A stretch of DNA of 64,000 nucleotides from Adiantum capillus-veneris. Its lineage: Eukaryota > Streptophyta > Polypodiopsida > Polypodiales > Pteridaceae. Shown here piece by piece: positions 1-10,830 of the stretch (its first letter is position 1; the number at the start of each line of letters is the position of its first letter). Location of the stretch: assembly GCA_014529385.2 (NCBI GenBank), contig CM043944.1, positions 58,886,268-58,950,267 on the forward strand, written 5' to 3'. Below the pieces are notes generated by a model. It made no database searches. It saw only the letters and a program-made list of their open reading frames with translations, and was not told the origin of the DNA. The position numbers were made by a program, and so were the translations under genes.

Positions 1-1016
1 GGGGACCCTCTTTCCAACTGCCTCCTCTTGTTTCGGTTCAGAAAACAATTTTTTCATGCATAATAAATAGAAAATCCTTTTTAACTTCAACATTCCTTCA
101 AGCTCCCGTTCACAGACTCACTCCCGTACTGAAATAAATTTAACATCATAGGAGTAATTCCTCAAGGTTCCAAGACCTACATCGACAAATCTTGAGCTCG
201 AAACGACTTACTCAAAAGGGAACTAACTCAGGGCAAATAGGGAACGTACTCGGATGCTATTTCCTATATTATTCAAAACACATTCACTAGCTCCCTTTAA
301 GATTACAATATCCCAGTATCCTCATTGCTAAGCTCAAAGGAAACCGCCAAACTCTTCTCAACTTCCAAGTTATACAAGCTAGTGCCTTACTAATCAAAAA
401 CCCTAACCTCCCCAATAGGCAACTAAGAAGCAAATAATAAAAGAGATTAATTAATAGAATAACTACAAACTATTCTAATCCAAACAATAATTTATCACCA
501 TTAGTAACAAGAACAACTTCCTTCCATGTTGACAGAGCTCTACAAAGGTAAAGCCTAATAACCCCTATATTATAGAGAGTATACCAATATGACAACTACG
601 TGAAAGTCATAGCTTAAATTTTCATCCCCCCCTTTATTTTATTCCCATTGTTTATTGATTTTTATTTTTCATGATCAATAATTTTGGATAAACATTATAA
701 AATTTTATTTTGGAGGTCATCTGGAGGGCCTTATTGAAGAGAGAGAAAAGAAGGCGCAACCAATGAGCAACAACCTTATGTAACGTAGAAATGCATGGAA
801 AATATCACAAAAATGAAAGAAAGAATTTTAAAATATTTAAATTTTTCCCATTCTCGTAAGGTAACATCCTCGTCTAACAAAGTAGGGCCCACTGCTAGTA
901 GCCGTCAAGTTGCTAAGATCTGACTACTGATTGATAACTAACTCTCTCCCTTTATTTAAAGATATCCACTCCCTTTATGTGAGGCTTTCAAAACTCATTC
1001 TCCCTCCATTATAGCT
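1..1016. other. Stretch without a recognisable gene
   Basis: AT-rich sequence with many stops in all frames; no domain, LTR end or primer site was recognised. Near its right end TTTATTTAAA at about 950-959 is TATA-like and lies roughly 60 bp before the first ATG of the decayed gene that follows, so the last 100 bp could be its promoter. That link is inference. Confidence 0.4.
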
Positions 1017-2256
1017 ATGGCTACGTCTTCTTCCCGCCCAAGATATTCTAGAAGTTGCTTTACACTGTCCCCAACTAGCATCACCATTAGTGTTCCAAGA
1101 AGACCATGTAGTAGCATAAGCACTATCTCAATCTCAAACTCTCTCACTATAGATAATAGGTGGCAATAGCAGAGGATAAGCAAAGGTTCTTGGGTTCTTA
1201 TGCATCCAAGAAGGAGAAAAAGCTTGAAGGCAACAAATATGTTCCGTTCTACATGGAAAGCAAGAGTTTTGGATTTCAAAGTCGAGCTTGGTAAGAAGAT
1301 TGTGAAAGAGGTCTTTGTTCAACATGTTTTCATTCACTCTGATGTGATTGCTAATGGTGGCAATGTCTCCATGGTGCATAATCCACGGTGCAGCTGTGAG
1401 TTAATTACTTAGCACTCCTCTATAAATGTTATCTTACATTTCAAATGTGAATCTGTTTTTTTCTTCTCTTATTACAGATAATTAATTAGGTTATACATAT
1501 GTTTGTATTTATTTCTATTCTGTTACATTCACATATGTTTATCCTTCCTCATACGAGGAATGGGAGCCACTGGAGTGCAGTATAGGTCTCATCTCTGTGA
1601 CCCATGCTCATATTGGGGTCTTGCAGTATGCGGGCAGAACTAGAAAAAGCCTTGCAGATGAAAGTATTTTCTTCTCTGACCATTTCTACCAACTCAATCA
1701 AAGGAATCAGAGAGGAGTGGTGGTGAAGGTTTCTCTACCAACCAACTGGAACTCCGTGGATTGGCCCATTCTCGACACAACAATGAGTGAGGCATTGAGG
1801 ACCAATCTCTATAGGGATGTTCAAAGGTCTCTCTGAAACTCTATACGCACTAAATTGGTGAAACTTGCAAATTTATGTCCTGTTGGTCTCTTTGTTGAGT
1901 TATTTCATACCTGCAATGTACATGTTGCTAAAACTATGCTGCTCTACAAATCATTTGATTTCCTCTTGTGTGATAAGCTTCTTGATCGAGGGTGGTATGT
2001 GAAAGAAATAGATGGCATAAGTTGCGAGATTGCTCTTGACACTTTCATTATCAAGTATATGCTTGCGACACAGACACTAATAGTCTCCTTTTGGTATAAG
2101 CGTTCTCACCTTGTTGAAAGTTGCTATGTGCCTATGGATCAAGAGGCAGCAAGTTTGGCAAACAATGTTGTCATAGACGTGGAAGTAGTGGACAAAGACC
2201 TAAATCTTATGACAGTAACTGCAATAAGGCAGCAATGCAATCTTTTGCATCTTTGA
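1017..2256 (+). pseudogene. Decayed unrecognised gene, probably multi-exon
   Basis: An ATG at 1017 opens a 50-codon Ser/Thr-rich frame (MATSSSRPRYSRS...) ending at 1169. A second, more protein-like piece runs in another frame from about 1163 (AEDKQRFLGSYASKKEKKL, then NKYVPFYMESKSFGFQSRAW) and meets a good donor, TTG|GTAAGA, near 1291. A third piece reads openly from about 1549 to 2256 (EEWEPLECSIGL, FSDHFYQLNQRNQRG, NWNSVDWPILDTTMSEALR) with one in-frame TGA at 1834-1836. I recognise no family. The splice-like sites and composition suggest a host or transposon gene that has lost its frame. Joining the pieces is inference; no clean acceptor in the right phase was found for the third piece. 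Confidence 0.4.
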
Positions 2257-2469
2257 CATGACATAGTGGAGGAGACTGCCGACGTTGACTTCGTAAACTT
2301 TTATTTCTTGCTGGGTGGACGAAGAGTAATGCAACGAAGGGAGAAGCATTTTCTGTGTGGAGGTCTTTTTGGCCATATTCACATTGTGCCCATGTAATCT
2401 AGCCTGAATGGCTTCAACAAAATGTAACTTTTTTGACTAGTTTAATCGTAATATCAAGTGTTTGCTCAC

Positions 2470-2476
<7 letters not shown>

Positions 2477-2548
<72 letters not shown>
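2477..2548. repeat. (CT)n microsatellite
   Basis: About 36 uninterrupted CT units. It is followed by a roughly 100-bp segment that is repeated in diverged form after the next CT tract. Confidence 0.95.
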
Positions 2549-2551
<3 letters not shown>

Positions 2552-2668
2552 ACAGGTACAATGAATCATTATGAAGTGTATTTCCAAGTACAAATTGTGG
2601 GCTGTGCAAGTGGCTTAAATACAATTGTAGCAAATATGGGCTATTAATGCTATTAATTTTGTATTAAG

Positions 2669-2670
<2 letters not shown>

Positions 2671-2761
<91 letters not shown>

Positions 2762-2764
2762 TGT
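2671..2764. repeat. Compound (CT)n(GT)n microsatellite
   Basis: About 37 CT units run directly into about 10 GT units. The sequence after it (2800-2890: ACAATGAACTACTAAGTACA, GGGCTTAAGTACAT) resembles the sequence after the first CT tract (2560-2640: ACAATGAATCATTATGAAGT, GGCTTAAATACAAT), so tract plus flank was probably duplicated in tandem. Confidence 0.9.
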
Positions 2765-2789
2765 ATTTGATACACGTAGACAGTGTCAA

Positions 2790-3893
2790 TTTAATGTATA
2801 AACAATGAACTACTAAGTACATTTGTAAGTATAAATTCCGATGTGCTCAATGGGCTTAAGTACATTCCTTGCAGGTATGGGACCAAAATGTCCTCTAGGT
2901 AAAAATCGTGAAGATGCCCTTCAAATGAAGGTGGGGAAATAGTAGCGCCGGGTGGATTAAGTAAACCCTTATGTGGTGTTTTATCAATCAGCAAATTATT
3001 TTGAGCATCATAAGGCACATTGATCTGTTCAAAGGGCTTGTAGAAAAGTTGTACATGAGGTTAGTTGGGTGGAAATGTCCCGCAATGGTAATACAGTTTC
3101 TTTGACTATACACAAAATAAAAATGCGATCTCTGAATTTCAGCAAAATTGCAGACTATGTTAACAAGGGGATTCAAGTTTTGGGGCTGCATTGAAGACCA
3201 GATAGCAACCCTAAACCATGGAATCAAAAATTTCAAAAATTCATTCGTGCCTAGTCGAATTACTACTTTGAGATTTCCCAAGTGGAAACTACGTAAATAG
3301 GAGATCTGTGTAGGTACATTGTATGACTGTCGTAGCAGCAACAATCCATTGAGATCCACAATAATTAGTCTCTGCAATCATTGTGTGCATACATATAAGT
3401 AGTTAGAAACAAAAAAGAGTATATTATTTAAATACAATGGATATTACCTGAACAACCATATCTACTTGAAACAAGAGTCCATACTGGTCATGTCTTTGTT
3501 GTGGAGTGTCAATGTTCCCTTCTGTATTGCCAAAGGTATTTACCTCTTGTGGTGGTGCAGTATAGGACTCTTGTGTTTCCATGGCCGGATGGTTAACTTG
3601 TTATGTTGTCTGTTCCTGGCTTTGATTTGCAACGTTGCCCTCCTCCTCTACATGGCCTAGACACTCTGTATCTTCTCTCGGCTCTGAAGAGCTCTTCACA
3701 TCAACAATTATGGGAGCTTGGACTCCCTCATATTGATCGTGTGCCACAATAATATGCACTCCCTTATCCTCCTCTACTTGGCCTAGACCCTCTGTTGCAT
3801 TTCCCGGCTCTGAAGAGAATTTTACATCAGCATTTTCAAGATCTTGGTCTACTTCACATTGATCAATTCCAGCTTTCGTTTTTGCCACTCCAT
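2790..3893 (-). pseudogene. FCP1-like (HAD-type) phosphatase domain gene, 3' exons, broken
   Basis: The last two exons of a minus-strand gene. Exon 3893-3448 follows an acceptor TTTCTTTGTAG and encodes an acidic segment with an internal repeat of roughly 50 residues (units share SSEP and G-VEE). One in-frame TAA lies at 3603-3601. A 76-nt intron, 3447-3372 (GTAATATCC to ATTGCAG), joins in phase to exon 3371-2790. That exon reads RLIIVDLNGLLLLR, then WFRVAIWSSMQPQN and LLIDKTPHKGLLNPP, the motif order of plant FCP1-homology proteins. The family nucleophile motif appears as DLNG and the usual IDDSPYK as IDKTPHK, so acidic residues are missing. The frame shifts by one base near 3040. It could once have dephosphorylated Ser/Thr targets, but this copy is very probably dead. 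Confidence 0.75.
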
Positions 3894-3959
3894 CTACAAA
3901 GAAAACCGGTGTCTGTTCCTCTTATATTGGGTCAGTTTTAGGGATTTGGTTTCTAGTGG

Positions 3960-4678
3960 TGTAACATGTCAATGGAGTGCCACATATCACCCTTTGCATT
4001 GCGAGTTGTTGGCTCTTGGTCTTTCATTGCTAAATGAAGTTTTTTCCAGTGCATATACTCAACTTTGTTAATGTAGGTAGAGTGATATACTCTCCCTCGC
4101 ATTGTTAGCTTCACATCTTTCATACCTTGAGGTTTAGATAGAAAACGGCGTGCCTTGACCCCACCTCTGGATGGTTTGTAGGGTACATCTTTCTCATTAA
4201 TTGACCTTTTTTCGGCCCGCTAGATTTTCACATTGCCCCCATGTAGATCAATATTTGACAAAACTAGTTCCAAAGCCTCTAGAGTGACCTGTCGTTCAGC
4301 TGACTTTTTGATTTTCCAAGCAAACCCAATGTACATATATACCAACTTCTCTACAATTCGGCAAAGACCATGCATTGTACAAATATGGACATTAGCAAGT
4401 GGTATATCCATAACTGGTTGGAAATTAGAGTCTGGATTGTGACGAGTAGGAGCCTTTCTCCACCACTGTAGGTCCATCACCTTTACAGGCTCCATGCAAT
4501 ACAAGCATGGAGACTTTGTCATGGCATCCATTCCACAATTATACATACACTTCGGTGTTTTGAGGTCATATACAAGGTGCCACTGAACTTGAAATTTTCC
4601 TCTCCCATCTACAACCAGTACCTCTCCTCGATTCATTTTCCTATCAATGATATTTGGAATAGAGGTTTGATGGAACAC
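3960..4678 (-). pseudogene. Middle exon(s) of the same gene, unknown domain
   Basis: Open on the minus strand from 4678 to about 3966 with a single TAG at 4222-4220. The protein has Cys/His-rich patches (KCMYNCGMDAMTKSPCLYCM; ANVHICTMHGLCRIVEKL) and a basic C-terminal part (GGVKARRFLSKPQGMKDVKL). The spaced Cys and His could bind zinc, and the style recalls transposon-derived proteins, but I cannot name a family. It lies just upstream of the phosphatase-like exons, on the same strand and with the same single-stop decay, so it is probably part of one gene. Confidence 0.45.
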
Positions 4679-4859
4679 CCAAAATAAAATGTCATGGTCT
4701 TCTTTCTTTACCTACAAGATTAATCCTTATGAGATACAAAAAATAAACCTAAAATTTAGGTACAATAGAGGGCTTGCTAGAGCTACAAATTTGGAAATAG
4801 CTAAATTACCTGAAATCACTAAGCCACCATATGTTTGTTTTTTATTGAACACTAATTAA

Positions 4860-5095
4860 AGTACGAAGGGTCATCAGTGGGACATTTAGAAAGATCCCTA
4901 TTCATCAATGTGATTGTACCTTGCTCTAGCTTCTTCTCTTTAATAATCTCACACTCACTAGCTTCAAAACAAAGTGTATAACGCCACCTGTCTCTTTGAA
5001 TGTGATATTGTAGAACTCTACCATTCTAGTTCGCAACAAACTCAAGTCCATGAAGATAATGTTGTACTCATCATAAGTGACAGCAGTTCCCTGTA
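4860..5095 (-). pseudogene. Frame-broken exon remnant
   Basis: After a possible acceptor (TTACAG) near 5093 the minus strand reads GTAVTYDEYNIIFMDLSLLR. It then continues in a second frame as LQYHIQRDRWRYTLCFEASE, then CEIIKEKKLEQGTITLMNRD, ending near 4860. The two frames differ by one small indel. No family recognised; the position between the neighbouring exons suggests the same decayed gene. Confidence 0.35.
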
Positions 5096-5149
5096 AGTTA
5101 TAAATATCTTGAATATGAAATGGACATCCAATGAAGTTGATCTATTCAT

Positions 5150-5478
5150 TATTGAGCTAGATTCTTTCCCTCCAAACACTTGCAGATCTTGATAAAAGCT
5201 TAAACTTTATTCCCTTCTTCACAAACATGGAAGAGATAGATTGTTGAATAGCTGAGTAACCTCTTTTACTAACACCAAGGGAATCCAATGTACTTTGTAT
5301 TTGCTTGGCAGGCATTGCATTCTTTGAAATGACTCTACCAACGACATTCCGTCACAAAACCTTAAACTTTTTGTCATGCATTATATCCTTTGCAAGACCA
5401 CTTGTTATCAATGGCTTTAACTGCTTTCCTACATTGGCGTTCAGGTCTATGTTTTCTTTGTCTGGATAGATAGAATCT
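5150..5478 (-). pseudogene. Second exon of the same gene, unknown domain
   Basis: An acceptor TTTCTTTGTAG precedes a frame starting at 5478: DSIYPDKENIDLNANVGKQL, then GLAKDIMHDKKFKVL, an in-frame TGA at 5354-5352, then RNVVGRVISKNAMPAKQIQS and LGVSKRGYSAIQQSISSMFV. CGA to TGA would explain the stop. No family recognised. The start phase (one base, then GAT) matches the two leftover bases of the proposed first exon ending at 6622. Confidence 0.4.
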
Positions 5479-6621
5479 CTACAAAGAAAGCATAACTAAC
5501 ATAAGAAAAAATGTAAGGTCCCCGTCCTAAAAGATCAAGGTGACTTGGAAGATAGCCTTCTTTATCCTCTAAATCCGTTGACGACACCCTACTCTGATAA
5601 TACGAAGCAAGGATAGGAGCAACAAAAGAGAAGAAGACTTTCACCTGATGTGTTTGTAGTTGCAAGACCCTACGCCACAAGCCAGGTTGATGAGGTTAAA
5701 GGTTCTATGGACTCTAGATCTTACATTATAAAAGAAGAAAATCCCTTTCACATATTAAGGATCCAAAAACAACGCCTTTTTGTCCGCGTTTAAGAGGCAC
5801 GGCCACCATCCTTAAATCCAAAATATGACAAGAGATAAATCTCTAACTAACTAAGACAAAGTGAAAAGTACTCGACTAATAGAGTCCACCCATCCTTGAC
5901 CAGCAACCTAAGATGGTCCCCACTTTTCACATCGCACTCACCCGTTCTTTTAATGTTGTCTAATTACTACCACGAGATATACAACAATGTTCCTTAATTA
6001 GTTTTTAACACAAGTTCTTTAGTAAAAACCTTTCAAATATCATCAAACAATTCTTTCATAACCAGGGTTAAACAATTCTATAATCCGCAAAAAAAAGGAG
6101 TCTTTAGTTTTTATACAAGTTTTGCTGCTAACCATGGACTTTCTCTGTCTAACCGACAGAGCCTTTGCAAAGGTTTTTCCTAATCGCTAACCGCGAGATG
6201 CGCATACTTCCCTTTTGCTAACCACAAGGGACATCTTACTACCCGCAAGGCATCTTGCTAACCGTAAGGTAAAAAAAAGAAAGTTGACCACTTCAACTTT
6301 AATTTCCGCTAACCGCGGATTCCTCTCGCTAACCGCAAATTCCATCTGGAAACAAGATTTTCTTTCAGTATTTCATATTCTAAACGTTTCTTTCAGCAAG
6401 ATCAATCAAAATCATATTCTCAAGCCATAATCACTTATCAATCGTATTTCTTTATCAAACAATAACACTTTATAAAAACAATACTTTTACTACTTTATGA
6501 AATATATACTTGTTTTATGTGATTGAACAATCATGTTTCCTGTCGGTTTAAGGTAAGGTTAGATCTAAGTTCATCTTACCGGTCAACATGAATACTATGC
6601 ATAATTATAGTTTTATTTTAC
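5479..6621 (-). other. Presumed first intron of the decayed minus-strand gene
   Basis: Bounded by a donor CCG|GTAAAA at 6622/6621 and an acceptor TTCTTTGTAG|A at 5479/5478 in compatible phase. It contains no clear coding sequence, but a hairpin-rich block at 6121-6351 and a nested inverted repeat near 6550-6585 (GGTAAG ... CTTACC around TTAGATCTAA). Intron status is inference. Confidence 0.35.
6121..6351. repeat. Dense array of short hairpins, many with a TAACC loop
   Basis: Read on the plus strand: CTCTGTC-TAACC-GACAGAG (6143-6161, 7-bp stem); palindrome CCTTTGCAAAGG (6162-6173); TCGC-TAACC-GCGA (6184-6196); ATGCGCAT (6198-6205); CCCTTTTG-CTAACCA-CAAGGG (6210-6230, imperfect); CTTAC-TACCC-GCAAG (6235-6249, one mismatch); CTTGC-TAACC-GTAAG (6254-6268, one G-T pair); AAAGTTGA-CCACT-TCAACTTT (6280-6300); TCCGC-TAACC-GCGGA (6305-6319). 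Weaker TAACC sites lie at 6129 and 6330. Loops are conserved while stem sequences differ yet stay complementary. On the minus strand, the likely transcribed strand here, the loops read GGTTA. Function unknown. Confidence 0.8.
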
Positions 6622-6788
6622 CGGATTTGGAGCGCGTGCGGCTATGGCATTTGGACGGCTTTGACTTCTTCTTCGATTGATGCTTCTGCATGAGGTACGT
6701 TCGGAGTTGACATCTTTCTTCCCACCTTCCTTGGTGGTGCAACGACATGGCCATCCTTAGAACTTCGCGTTACACACTTCGGAGCCAT
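6622..6788 (-). pseudogene. Proposed first coding exon of the decayed gene
   Basis: ATG at 6788 in good context, 250 bp downstream of a TATA box. The frame reads MAPKCVTRSSKDGHVVAPPR, then KVGRKMSTPNVPHAEASIEE, and meets TAG at 6644-6642, then continues PHALQIR to a donor at 6622. CAG to TAG would explain the stop, as for the other exons. The N-terminus is basic and low in complexity; no family recognised. Confidence 0.4.
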
Positions 6789-6819
6789 AGCTTCGGAATG
6801 GAGAAAAGAAAAGCGCGTT

Positions 6820-6823
<4 letters not shown>

Positions 6824-6880
<57 letters not shown>
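6824..6880. repeat. (GA)n microsatellite
   Basis: About 28 GA units. On the minus strand this is a CT tract in the presumed 5' leader between the TATA box and the proposed ATG, a common place for CT tracts in plant genes. Confidence 0.9.
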
Positions 6881-6882
<2 letters not shown>

Positions 6883-7034
6883 TGTTCACAAATCGGGTGA
6901 CGGCACGTTGACGATTGGAGATGGAGATGGCTTGAGGATGAGAGGTTAAGGGAGAGAGGCTTCCTCCGGCACGTCGTTGCGAGAGAGCTTCCACTTCCGT
7001 AGATGTGTGTGTTAAAAGTGAGAGGAGAAGGGTC

Positions 7035-7043
7035 CTTTATATA
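7035..7043 (-). promoter_or_regulatory. TATA box of the decayed minus-strand gene
   Basis: The minus strand reads GAGCCTATATAAAGGACC, a canonical plant TATA box. It is followed by a pyrimidine-rich leader (CTTCTCCTCTCAC) and, about 250 nt on, the proposed ATG at 6788. No other gene on this strand is near. Confidence 0.55.
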
Positions 7044-7059
7044 GGCTCTAGGGGGGTGC

Positions 7060-9471
7060 TAAGAATGCTGAGAGGTTTCAAGAATAGGAGAAGGAAAAGC
7101 TCGCGCGTCGTAGTAGTTTTTTTTTTTTCTCGCGAATCCTTTGCGCGATTTTAAAAAGCTCTATACTTACAAGTTCCCATTCTATTTTGAAAGAGAGAAA
7201 GAAAGAAGTATCCTAATTTTGACTCACCTCTCTTTCTTTCCTAAAAATACTATCTCTAAGCTTTTTCTTCACACTTAGATTAGGTTCCCACATAAAGAAA
7301 GATCATAAATAAATGGATTCTGAACCCGATTTTCAATCCGATTGCTCTGATAAACTCATTATGACTCACAAAATTGAGAATCTCAATTACTTTGCAAAAT
7401 AACTGAAATGACTTATATGGATAAATATTGGGTACATTACAAAAAACTTAGCTAATTAATTATACAGTTTACAATGCTCACCTCAATGCTTGGATTCTTT
7501 TCTTAAGGCCGCCAGAGCCTACCTTCAACGTTTCAAGATTGCGTAGTTTCTTCTTTCGCACACGAGTGCCTAACATTGTCTCTTTGTTTTGTAATGTTTG
7601 TACCTTTGTTTGCAAGACATGTGATTCTTGTGTTTTGGTCCTCATAATGCAAGTTATAAAGTCTCTAAATCTCATTTGATTGGTGCTTCACCATGTCTTT
7701 ATAAGTTTCTGATTGGTTGTTTAGACCTTTACAGTAGCCAAGCAATACATTCTCTCCATTACCTGCAAAGGTCAATAAGTTAGTGGGATTTGCAAATGCA
7801 GGGAAAGCATTGGTCATGGGATTCAATGGATAAAGTGAGCCTTTTATTCAAATATCTAAGTGTTTTGTTCCCTCTGATCTAAGTCTCTCTATCATGGTCG
7901 GTGTCACTTTGATGTTAGTTTTTCCTCGCTTACACAGTGGCGTATATTGGGGATCCAGGTCAATGTGTAGATGATAGAGGGGTCTTTTAAGGAGGACATT
8001 TGTGGGGGTGGAAGAAAAAGCCATGTATGCAACAGTGCAAGAAAGGGAAGATTTCTTTGAGGTCAGCGCACAAACAGTGAGAGAGTAAGGAGAGAGCAGG
8101 TTTTGAAGGATACGTCTTTTTTCCTTTAGTCATACATTCCACGTACAGGAAACTCCCTCCAATTCTACGATGCTCATTAAATACAAAACAAAATGATTTA
8201 TTCTTCAATCATCACGGTCCTCAGTGACGCTGTGGCAAGAATCTACTTGTAAGTACACTTTTTGAATTGTTATTCCAAGTTTATAATTGCTTTTACCACA
8301 CCTATTTTCTAGAGAGAGAAAGTCAAAATTCTATTTTTCTTAGAAGGCCATCCAAATGACCTCCAAAATTTCCTAATGGACTACTAATAAAACCCTATAG
8401 ATTGCTAATCTAGCCAGTTTAATAAAACTATGCCACACACTTATAAATTCTTCACTGACTTACAGGCAGTAAAATGAAAAGATGTTAACAATTTGAAATA
8501 ACAACTTGGAAATAAAACACTTGTTAAGTCTGTTTTGAAACTGTTACTACTTTGAACTGCATCCCCAAATATAGCTTAACATCTCTTTATTTCACAGCAA
8601 CTACTCCAACCTTCTCTTTTGATCACACACTCATTGCAAAAGGATTAGAACTACACATCCACTAATAGAATGTACTCCTAAGTTTTATGGGTTTTTGTTG
8701 TTTTTGTTTTTGTTTTGAGAGTTTTGCTTGTTTTTGTATTTTTAGTGTTTTGTTTTTAATAAAACAAAAAATCAAGCATAAAAGAAAAAAAAAATAGATT
8801 TTGTGAAGTTGTGGCCATATAACTACCTAACATAGGGAACCTATCAATATATACTAACCATGTTAACGCAGTTACAAATGAACACATAGTCTAGCGCTCA
8901 AACAAGTTGACAAAAATTGGCATTAATGCATATGTTAACGCAATCATTTACATGAAAATGCACCTAACATGACCATGCAAATCCCAATTAACCCCAGTTT
9001 TGATACAAAAAATGAAAATATCTTGAGGTCTACACATGGGGGAGATTGGTTATTAATAGAAGAAGATTGCATCCATATTCTAGGGCATGAGAACTAACAA
9101 TACAATAACGCTTGAGACCTAGTCCCAAATTCTTCCTTATCATTGTCAGATAAAGATTATTTAAAATGTTGTCATGGCCCCAAAGAGTTACTTTAGCTGT
9201 GTTGCATTGGGTTTCTCACATTTGTTGAGCTCTAGTTCTCTCTTTCTTAGGAAAAATGAGGAGGACAAAGTGTTCAAGCATGGTCTCTCTTTTTTTAGAG
9301 GAGAAACTTCCATTCTCTCTTGCACAATTTTGCGGACTTCATCTTCTAAAGAGGTCTCCATTACCTAAAACAAATTCATGTACGTTGAGAACTTTCCTTT
9401 CAACACCTCACTCTTTTTTTTCTATTTAAAGAGCCATTTAAAACCTTTATTTTTCTAAGAAAACAAACCGC
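7060..9471. other. Gene-free stretch with low-complexity patches
   Basis: No domain recognised. A degenerate tRNA-Met primer-like string (GCTCTGATAAAC) is at 7344. A T/G-rich low-complexity patch with TTTTTGTTTTTG runs is at 8690-8790. Short frames at 7478-7675, 7987-8208 and 9174-9368 have no recognisable motif and I do not call them genes. Confidence 0.4.
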
Positions 9472-9483
9472 GCTCTGATACCA
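9472..9483 (-). other. Initiator-Met tRNA primer-binding site
   Basis: The minus strand reads TGGTATCAGAGC, 12 nt complementary to the 3' end of plant initiator tRNA-Met, the usual primer of copia and many gypsy elements. Just upstream on that strand a possible LTR end reads GGCCCTCACA (9486 rightward). No matching second LTR was found, so this is probably the 5' end of a truncated minus-strand element. Confidence 0.55.
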
Positions 9484-9485
9484 GC

Positions 9486-10560
9486 TGTGAGGGCCATTCC
9501 ATAGCACCATCAACTGCAATGCCTTCTCTCAACTACCTGCAATTCCTGACATCCCTCCTACTTGAAACCGGCACCAATACATGACTCCTCCTGCTGTGTG
9601 ATGCGAACTCAAGGGGGTGTTTTGTCATTTGGGTCCCTTCACCTGGAAACACCTTTCCTCACTGGCTCCACTTACCCTTTGAAGTCATGAGACTAAATGA
9701 GAACACCTACCTTCCCATGTCAACTAGTGGGATTTCTCTAATTCACCCTTGGTTCAAGGTCACTGAAGCTTTTTCCCCGGTTAGGACCAAGCACAGTTGT
9801 CAGTGCATTCTCCTAAGATGAGTGGAATTACTGGAAACACGAATTTCTTGTTCCCAACTTGGATTCTTGCTCTGTAGATCGGATTCCCTTTCCCCATACT
9901 TGATTCGACTTACTAGACAACATAAAATCGATTCAACTTTTTGGGCAACAAGTTAAACCCTCTAGAATCCACCACCCACCGAACCGTTTGATAAATGCAC
10001 CTTTAGAAGGAAGTACTATGATGCAAAAACCAATATTCCAGTTATGTCAATTCAAGAATACATTTCAAGAATTTGAAAGAAGCATGCAATCTGTTGCATA
10101 CCCTTGCACGTGTGAATCTACCAGGTCATTCCCACCTTTTTACCCTTTTGAATTTTTTTTTTCTTCCTTTAGAAATACTAAAGATATCTAGTTATTTTTC
10201 AAGCAATCACATATACCTTCCCAAGAATATCCCAGTCCTTGTCCCATAAATCACGTATCCTAACTCCTTCGCCACGTGTTGAGGCAGTGCCTTCATGGGG
10301 TGCACGTGTGCATGAATGCGTGTGTGCGTACACGGTGCAGTGCATGCGGGGAAGGGAGGAGCACAAGATGGTGCGGTGGAGTAGCCTCAAGAAGTAATAG
10401 TGAGGAGCTCCTTATTCTCATGTATATGAAGGATAAGGGTATGTACACATGTGTTTGTGTCAGTCACCATGCGATTGACTATCCTTGCTGCAAATGCTCC
10501 CACTGCAGCTTCTAGATCGGGCCTTGACACTAACAAGTTGAACATGAGACGCCCAAACGC
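9486..10560. other. Possible LTR and unassigned sequence
   Basis: This is where the LTR belonging to the primer site at 9472 would lie on the minus strand. No start boundary or partner LTR was found. A purine-pyrimidine alternating patch (GTGTGTGCGTACACGGTGCA) is at 10319-10338. No gene recognised. Confidence 0.3.
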
Positions 10561-10830
10561 TGACAAAATCTACACAAGCCTGGTTGTACTTGCCTTCCCT
10601 GTTCTATCCGCAAACACTACATCATCAAGACTACTCACCGCATATGGATGTGTCACTACCAACAAGGGGATGGCAACGTCCCTCTCACCCATAGGAAAAA
10701 TTGTGCGTCGTGGTACCAACTCATCAGCCTCTAACATGAGAATATAAAAAAACTCCATATCTGTGAGCTTTGTCTGTGTCTCTAGGGAGCATACTTGCTC
10801 TACCTTTACCTATAAAAAGTCTGACAACAC

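Noticed and set aside
2462-2647. Open frame over the (CT)n tract
   Set aside because: Dinucleotide repeat translated as Ser-Leu; not a gene.
6121-6351. CRISPR array or telomere-like repeat
   Set aside because: Units are not direct repeats with spacers; only the loop is constant and stems differ. TAACC is not in telomeric tandem order.
7344-7355. tRNA-Met primer site (GCTCTGATAAAC)
   Set aside because: Only GCTCTGATA matches; the terminal TACCA is lost and no LTR end or partner is visible.
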